In this document: one piece after another, positions 6,699 to 10,900 of the stretch
Layout: every line of letters starts with the position of its first letter
Numbering within the stretch: position 1 is the first letter of the stretch
Origin: Candidatus Pelagibacter sp.
GTDB taxonomy: Bacteria > Pseudomonadota > Alphaproteobacteria > Pelagibacterales > Pelagibacteraceae
Assembly (NCBI GenBank): GCA_002692325.1
Contig: NZJU01000044.1
Span: forward strand, 1-10,900
Direction of reading: 5' to 3'
DNA: 10,900 nucleotides
Position numbers and translations under genes: made by a program
Notes under the pieces: model-generated
What the model was told of the DNA's origin: nothing
Seen by the model: only the letters and a program-made list of their open reading frames with translations
Database searches by the model: none

Positions 6699-7247
6699 AT
6701 GAACAGTTTTGAAATAAATAAATTTATTGCAGCAGTTCTTTTAGCGGCATTAATAATAATTGGGATTGGTAAATTTGCTGACGTTTTATTTCATATAGAA
6801 AAACCTGAACAATCTGCATACAAAATTGACGGATTAGAGGTTGCCTCCACTGCGGAAGACAAAGTTTCAGCAAAAAGTCAGGAGGCTCAAGAGATTAATA
6901 TAAAAGAGTTATTAGCATTAGGTGATATAACTCATGGTGAAAAAGTTTTTAAAAAATGTACGGCCTGCCATATGATTGCGAGTGGTGGAAAAAATATGAT
7001 AGGACCTAATTTATGGGGGGTAATTGGAAGAAACGCGGCTGTAGTAAGTGATTACAATTATTCAAAAGCTATGAAAGACTATGGTAAAGAATGGACTTTT
7101 ACTGAGATGAATGCTTATCTTATAAAACCACAAGCATATATTAGGGGAACCAAGATGGCTTTCGCTGGACTTAGAAAAGAAAAAGATAGAGCTTCAGTAA
7201 TTTTGTATATGAACTCTAAAAGTGACAATCCAAAACCCTTACCTTAG
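6699..7247 (+). CDS. Membrane-anchored class I cytochrome c (CycM/c552-like)
   Basis: Electron carrier of the respiratory chain, most likely between the bc1 complex and a terminal oxidase at the periplasmic face. I start at 6699 (MNSFEINKFIAAVLLAALIII), which matches CycM-type proteins, rather than at the in-frame ATG at 6642; the product is 182 aa. A single N-terminal membrane segment (about 8-30) acts as an uncleaved anchor. A linker of about 40 residues rich in charged residues follows. The haem domain has CTACH (87-91), GPNLWGVIGR (102-111), and a TKMAFAG segment (151-157) whose Met153 is the likely axial ligand. Adjacency to kdsB-pheA is a familiar alphaproteobacterial arrangement. The stop codon overlaps argF by 4 bases in convergent orientation. 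Confidence 0.9.
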   Translation: MNSFEINKFIAAVLLAALIIIGIGKFADVLFHIEKPEQSAYKIDGLEVASTAEDKVSAKSQEAQEINIKELLALGDITHGEKVFKKCTACHMIASGGKNMIGPNLWGVIGRNAAVVSDYNYSKAMKDYGKEWTFTEMNAYLIKPQAYIRGTKMAFAGLRKEKDRASVILYMNSKSDNPKPLP

Positions 7248-8170
7248 TTAAGGCACCATTTAATAATACTTTTTTGAGCATGAACTCTATTAGAAGCCTG
7301 TCTCCAAACTACTGATTGTTTTCCATCTATCACGTCATCAGTTACTTCTTCGTTTCTTCCGACGGGTAAACAATGCATAAAAATTGCATCTGAATTTGCT
7401 TTCATCATTAATTTTTTATTTACCTGATAATGTTTTAAAATTTTTTTTTTCTTTTTTTTATTTTCTTTATCATTCATTGAAACCCATTTATCAGTCATAA
7501 CACAGTCCGAATTTTTAACAGCCTCTTCAGGTTTTTGTGTAAGAAGTAAATTTACTTTGTTTTTCTTCGCCCAAACTAATATTTTTTTATCTGGACTATA
7601 TTTTTTGGGACAGCCTATTTTTAAATGAAATTTAAATTTAGCTGCTGCTTCTATTAATGAATTTGACATGTTATTATTTCCATCCCCTATCCAGGATATA
7701 ATTTTTCCTGTGATTGGCCCATGAGTTTCCTCATAAGTCAGAATATCTGACATAATTTGACATGGATGGCTTTCATCAGAGAGTCCATTAATGATAGGAA
7801 TGCTCAAGTATTTACCAAATTCCTCTAGATTTTTGTGTTTTGAAGTTCTTAACATTACGATATCCACATATTCACTCAAAACTTTAGCTGTATCTTTTAG
7901 TGTCTCGTCCCCTTTGCCATAATGGATACCATCAGGATTTAAAATAATTGAAGATCCCCCAAGTTGTTTAACAGCAATATCAAATGACATTCTTGTTCTA
8001 GTGGATGGTTTTTCAAATATCATGGCCATAGATTTTCCCTCAAAAGGTTTATCTTCATCAGGCGCAGATTTATTTAAATCTTTTCTAATTTTTTTTCTGT
8101 TTTTAGCTTCTTCAATGATTGCTCTTAATTCACTAACTGAGCAATCAGAAATATTAATAAAATTTTTCAT
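7244..8170 (-). CDS. argF: Ornithine carbamoyltransferase
   Basis: Transfers the carbamoyl group from carbamoyl phosphate to ornithine to give citrulline in arginine synthesis. The 308-aa protein shows the carbamoyl-phosphate site FEKPSTRTRMSF (52-63), DESHPCQ (132-138), the ornithine-loop motif DKWVSMN (227-233, usually SMG), and FMHCLPVGRNEEV (264-276) with the catalytic HCLP, then ASNRVHAQKS near the end. The coding strand contains an A8-G-A10 tract (7459-7441) encoding six lysines before a conserved YQVN segment, and the reading frame is intact through it. The ATG overlaps the argD TGA (ATGA), so translation is probably coupled. Its presence beside argD points to the anabolic role. Confidence 0.95.
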   Translation of the reverse strand: MKNFINISDCSVSELRAIIEEAKNRKKIRKDLNKSAPDEDKPFEGKSMAMIFEKPSTRTRMSFDIAVKQLGGSSIILNPDGIHYGKGDETLKDTAKVLSEYVDIVMLRTSKHKNLEEFGKYLSIPIINGLSDESHPCQIMSDILTYEETHGPITGKIISWIGDGNNNMSNSLIEAAAKFKFHLKIGCPKKYSPDKKILVWAKKNKVNLLLTQKPEEAVKNSDCVMTDKWVSMNDKENKKKKKKILKHYQVNKKLMMKANSDAIFMHCLPVGRNEEVTDDVIDGKQSVVWRQASNRVHAQKSIIKWCLN

Positions 8171-9332
8171 TTATAATTTTTACAAACTTTTTCAATTATT
8201 TTAAGTCCTAGATTAATTTCCCTCTTTGTTACATTTAAAGGAGGCAAAAGTCTGACCACGTTTTCTGCCGCTCTTACAGTAAGTAAAGTGTTATCCGAAA
8301 GTTTTTTTATAAATTTTGACTGATCAACATTCAAACACAGACCTATCAAAAGGCCCTTTCCCCTTACCTCTTTTATAATCTTAGGATATTTTTTATGAAT
8401 TTTTTGTAATTGTTTGATGAAATATTTTCCATTTTTGCTTACGTTACTCAGAAACCCTTTTTTAAACATAATGTCCATAACTGCATTTCCTGCGCTCATA
8501 GCTAATGGGTTTCCGCCAAACGTTGAACCATGAATACCAGGTTTAATTCCCGATGCTACTTTTTTATTTAAAAGAACAGCCCCAATAGGAAAACCCCCGC
8601 CTATACCCTTAGCTATAGGTACGATATCTGGTTTAATATTAGCGTGCTCAAATGCTAAAAATTTTCCACTTCTTCCAATTCCACACTGAACTTCGTCAAG
8701 GATTAGAAGAATTTTTTTTTGTTACATAGTTTTCTTAGACCTTGAAGACAAAAATCTGGAATTACTTTTATTCCACCTTCGCCCATTATAGTTTCAACCA
8801 TAATAGCTGCAGTTCTTTTAGTAATTGCTTTTTCTAAACCTTTATGATCTGCAAAATTGAAATGATCAAATCCATCTACCTTGGGATAAAAACCTTCTGT
8901 TGCTTTTTTATTATTACTAGCAAATATTGCTGCAATTGTTCGTCCATGAAAACTATTATTCAAACATAAAACCCTATTTTTTCTTGACTGGCCCTTTGAA
9001 TAAAAATATCTTCTAGCAAATTTTATAGCAGCTTCGGTTGCTTCAGCACCAGAGTTTTGAAAAGCCACATAATCAGCAAATGATTTTTGTGTAAGTCTTT
9101 TTGCCAATTTTTCTTGTTCTGGAATTGTAAATACATTGGAAACATGCCATAATTTTTTTGACTGTTTGCTTATGGATTTGATGAGATGGTCATTAGCATG
9201 ACCAAGGCAATTTACTGCAATTCCCTGAACAAAATCTAAATACTTTTTTCCATTGGATGCAAACAAATAAGTCCCTTTACCTTTCTTAAATGCGATTTTT
9301 TTTCTATTATAAGTGTTTAAAATTTTACTCAT
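8167..9332 (-). CDS. argD: Acetylornithine aminotransferase, interrupted by a single-base frameshift
   Basis: PLP enzyme that converts N-acetylglutamate semialdehyde to N-acetylornithine (and often the succinyl-diaminopimelate equivalent). The first frame runs from the ATG at 9332 and stops at 8703 after NKKKFF. The rest, to 8167, is in the adjacent frame. Adding one A to an A9 tract (8720-8712) joins them into a 388-aa protein of normal length. Motifs on the first side: FQNSGAEATEAAIKFARR (91-108) and NNSFHGRT (125-132). On the second side: ILDEVQCGIGRSGKF (211-225) with the PLP-contacting Asp213, PIAKGIGGGFPIGA (239-252) with the PLP lysine 242, GIHGSTFGGNPLAMSAGNA (266-284), and a complete C-terminal domain. 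No other decay is visible. This may be a sequencing error, a recent mutation, or recoding. It follows the ABC permease by 2 bases. Confidence 0.9.
8712..8720 (-). other. A9 tract at the argD frameshift point
   Basis: The coding strand reads AAC AAA AAA AAA TTC TTC TAA in the upstream frame. With ten A residues, or a -1 shift on the A-run, it reads on as AAA ATT CTT CTA into the conserved ILDEVQ segment. The two frames join at this tract with no residues missing from the family alignment as I know it. Confidence 0.85.
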
Positions 9333-9334
9333 CT

Positions 9335-10147
9335 TTATGATTTTATTTTATAACCTTTTTTATACAATAAATAAGCAACAAACCAGCTTACAAAACTAAG
9401 CGCAGTCAAATAAACTAAGCCAACAACAATAGATCCATCTGCTTTACCGATAAAGCTATATCTAAAACCATCTATCATGTAAAAAAAAGGGTTTACTTTA
9501 CTCACAGTCTGTAAAATCTCAGGAAGTCTCTCTATGGAATAAAATGTTCCTGATAAAAACGACAACGGCACTATCACAAAATTTGTGACTGTTGCCATAT
9601 GATCGAATTTTTCAGCCCAAAGACCCGCGATTGTTCCTATATTTCCCAAAATAAAAGATGAGAGCAGAGTAAATATAATTAGTAAAAAATAGTTTGAAAT
9701 TTCAAGGTGAATAATAAATTTAAATACTATTATAGTTACCGCAGCTATCAATACGCTCCTAGTAACAGCTGCCAACGAAACTGAGAAAGTGACCTCCACT
9801 GAAGATAGTGGAGCGTATAAAATATCAACTATGTTCCCTTGTATTTTACCAATCATAAAAGATGAAGACGAGTGAGAAAAAGATTGCTGAATTACTTGCA
9901 TTGCGATCAACCCTGGCGCTAAAAAATTTATAAAAGATACGCCTAAAACATCACCTCTATCTGCACCAATTGCTAAGGATAAAACAAGTAGAAAAAGTAA
10001 AGATGAAATTAGTGGGGAGAAAATAGTTTGTATCCACACAATTAAAAATCTTAAAACCTCTTTTTTATATAGAGTCCAGGCGCCGACCCAATTAATTAGA
10101 CCAAATCTTCTTTTTCCAATTTTATATTTTTTTGAAATTTCAACCAT
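9335..10147 (-). CDS. ABC-2 type transporter permease (YadH/NodJ-like)
   Basis: Integral inner-membrane permease of an ABC-2 family exporter, 270 aa. After a basic cytoplasmic N-terminus (GKRRFGLINWVGAWTLYKKEVLRF) there are about six membrane segments, near 34-60, 70-90, 114-146, 151-175, 184-205 and 238-262. The C-terminal half carries the family signature around LSGTFYSIERLPE (198-210) and VNPFFYMIDGFRYSF (218-232). No nucleotide-binding subunit is encoded in the window, so the ATPase partner must lie elsewhere, and the substrate cannot be inferred. It is the first gene of a tight unit with argD and argF, 2 bases before argD, which probably reflects genome packing rather than a role in arginine metabolism. 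Confidence 0.88.
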   Translation of the reverse strand: MVEISKKYKIGKRRFGLINWVGAWTLYKKEVLRFLIVWIQTIFSPLISSLLFLLVLSLAIGADRGDVLGVSFINFLAPGLIAMQVIQQSFSHSSSSFMIGKIQGNIVDILYAPLSSVEVTFSVSLAAVTRSVLIAAVTIIVFKFIIHLEISNYFLLIIFTLLSSFILGNIGTIAGLWAEKFDHMATVTNFVIVPLSFLSGTFYSIERLPEILQTVSKVNPFFYMIDGFRYSFIGKADGSIVVGLVYLTALSFVSWFVAYLLYKKGYKIKS

Positions 10148-10154
10148 TGATAGT

Positions 10155-10160
10155 CTTATA
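10155..10160 (-). promoter_or_regulatory. Candidate -10 box for the ABC permease-argD-argF unit
   Basis: TATAAG (10160-10155 on the minus strand) is followed by 7 bases before the ATG, so a start set by this box would give a leaderless or almost leaderless mRNA. A TTGCAC further upstream is about 21 bases away, too far for a standard -35. The call is weak. Confidence 0.25.
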
Positions 10161-10223
10161 AACCCAAAATAAAAAAAAACTGTGCAAAACTTTAGTTACC
10201 CTCAGAACCACACCTTTTTATGT

Positions 10224-10267
10224 TTGAATGATACATGCAAAATACTACATAATGATAGTAACATTAT
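10224..10267 (+). promoter_or_regulatory. Candidate gcrA promoter with overlapping inverted repeats
   Basis: TTGAAT (10224-10229) and CATAAT (10248-10253) are separated by 18 bases, giving a start near 10260 and a leader of about 37 nt before gcrA. Two small inverted repeats overlap the -10 region: TACTA/TAGTA (10243-10247, 10256-10260) and ATAATG/CATTAT (10249-10254, 10262-10267). An alternative -10, TATAGT (10280-10285), sits closer to the ATG. The rest of the gap between the ABC permease and gcrA shows nothing else recognisable. Confidence 0.35.
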
Positions 10268-10296
10268 TTAATAACCAAATATAGTATAAGTTAAAT

Positions 10297-10797
10297 ATGA
10301 GTTGGAACGAAGAAAAGGTTAAAAAATTAAAAGAGTTATGGGGAAAGGGATTTACGGCTAGTCAGATAGCTGAAAAGCTTGGTAATACAACCCGTAACGC
10401 TGTTATTGGGAAAGCTCACAGATTAAATCTTGAAGCCAGGGCTCCATCTAAAAAATCACAATCAAATCAAAATAATAATTTTAAAGCCCCCAAAAGATCA
10501 ATGCAGAATATGACACGGAAACAAAAATTTCAATCGATATTGCTCGATAAAAACTTTGAGGCAGAAAAACCAAAGTCTTTGGAAGAACTCACTGAGACCA
10601 CTTGTAAATGGCCGATTGGGCACCCGGATGAAAGTAACTTTTATTTTTGCGGAAGAAAACCTGAAGAAGATTTTCCCTATTGTAAATTACATATTTTATA
10701 TGCTTTTCAACCTAAAGGGCAAAAAGAAGATGTTTTGGACAAAGAGGACGATATTCCGGAACTTATCGAGAAAAAGGTAAAAGCTTCGTCTGGTTAA
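10297..10797 (+). CDS. gcrA: GcrA-family cell cycle regulator
   Basis: GcrA is an alphaproteobacterial transcription factor that binds sigma70 RNA polymerase and acts at promoters with GANTC sites methylated by CcrM. The 166-aa product has the characteristic opening MSWNEEKVKKLKELWGKG, then a helix-turn-helix (about 18-44) with FTASQIAEKLGNTTRNAVIG. A basic, Asn/Lys-rich linker (45-95) follows. The conserved C-terminal module has CKWPIGHP (103-110), FYFCGR (115-120) and YCKLH (128-132), in which Cys103, Cys118, Cys129 and His132 could bind metal. An acidic tail ends the protein. It is divergent from the ABC permease-arg unit; gcrA near argD is common in alphaproteobacteria. Whether CcrM exists in this organism cannot be told from the window. 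Confidence 0.92.
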   Translation: MSWNEEKVKKLKELWGKGFTASQIAEKLGNTTRNAVIGKAHRLNLEARAPSKKSQSNQNNNFKAPKRSMQNMTRKQKFQSILLDKNFEAEKPKSLEELTETTCKWPIGHPDESNFYFCGRKPEEDFPYCKLHILYAFQPKGQKEDVLDKEDDIPELIEKKVKASSG

Positions 10798-10830
10798 CAA
10801 AACTTTAACATTACAATCATATAAATGATT

Positions 10831-10900
10831 ATGAAGTTTATTAAAAAATACCTTAAATGGTTAAGTTCTTTTTTATTTCTTCCAGGTATTTTATTAACAA
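10831..10900 (+). CDS. Start of an unidentified hydrophobic protein (cut by the window edge)
   Basis: An open frame begins at ATG 10831 (or 10825, giving two extra residues) and runs off the end. The 23 visible residues start MKFIKKYLKWLSSF and continue with a hydrophobic FLFLPGILLT stretch, a pattern typical of a membrane segment or signal anchor after a basic N-terminus. No Shine-Dalgarno is visible, and it begins 33 bases after gcrA on the same strand with no clear terminator between. Too little is present to name a family. Confidence 0.5.
   Translation, partial: MKFIKKYLKWLSSFLFLPGILLT

Noticed and set aside
6680..7246. 12-bp direct repeat ACCCTTACCTTA at 6680-6691 and 7235-7246 flanking the cytochrome gene
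   Set aside because: Exact 12-mer pairs are expected several times by chance in a window this size, the second copy is coding sequence, and there is no other sign of insertion or duplication.
8167..8499. A separate 110-aa gene starting at ATG 8499
   Set aside because: It is the C-terminal part of argD; the frame is open upstream to the A9 tract and encodes the PLP-lysine and STFGGNP motifs without a start codon.
10556..10780. Alternative-frame open frame inside gcrA
   Set aside because: It lies entirely within gcrA, whose conserved C-terminal Cys/His module is read in the main frame.
1..10900. Mobile elements, CRISPR arrays, tRNA or rRNA genes, phage or defence genes
   Set aside because: No transposase, integrase, regularly spaced repeats, tRNA-like cloverleaf or rRNA sequence was seen; apart from the SRP RNA, all gene-free stretches are under about 150 bases.

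Overview
The window looks like a chromosomal segment of a streamlined, very AT-rich alphaproteobacterium, most likely Pelagibacterales (SAR11) or a close relative. The evidence is the strong A/T bias with Lys/Asn/Ile-rich proteins, near-absent intergenic DNA, a GcrA cell-cycle regulator, the ffs-dnaX-ybaB-recR block, and a membrane-anchored cytochrome c divergent from kdsB-pheA. The taxonomic call is inference from gene content and composition. Nearly everything is core metabolism or housekeeping. I see no insertion sequence, prophage, CRISPR array, toxin-antitoxin pair or defence island.

Layout. Positions 1-37 hold the first codons of accA (minus strand). A 138-base divergent gap carries a good sigma70 promoter for malate synthase G (glcB, plus). 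glcB converges on, and overlaps by 8 bases, a minus-strand block transcribed ffs (SRP RNA) > dnaX > ybaB > recR, whose protein genes overlap one another. Upstream of ffs lies a second minus-strand unit, kdsB > pheA, with abutting stop and start codons. An 86-base divergent gap separates kdsB from a plus-strand c-type cytochrome, which converges on argF with a 4-base overlap. argF belongs to a tight minus-strand unit: ABC-2 permease > argD > argF. A 149-base divergent gap leads to gcrA (plus), followed by the first codons of an unidentified hydrophobic protein.

Functions. accA, glcB, kdsB, pheA, argD and argF serve fatty acid, glyoxylate, KDO/LPS, phenylalanine and arginine synthesis. dnaX, ybaB and recR serve replication and repair, ffs serves membrane protein targeting, and gcrA couples transcription to the cell cycle.

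Main points for a second look: (1) a perfect 16-bp-arm inverted repeat (33 nt) inside the pheA coding sequence; (2) argD is split by a -1 nt shift in an A9 tract, exactly where one more A restores a full-length enzyme; (3) an A10 tract in dnaX just after domain III, where slippage in either direction gives a gamma-like product of about 385 aa; (4) the SRP RNA ends about 6 nt before the dnaX start codon; (5) glcB lacks the glycine riboswitch described for this gene in SAR11. No whole new system is evident; the novelty is at the level of RNA/DNA structure and homopolymer slippage.
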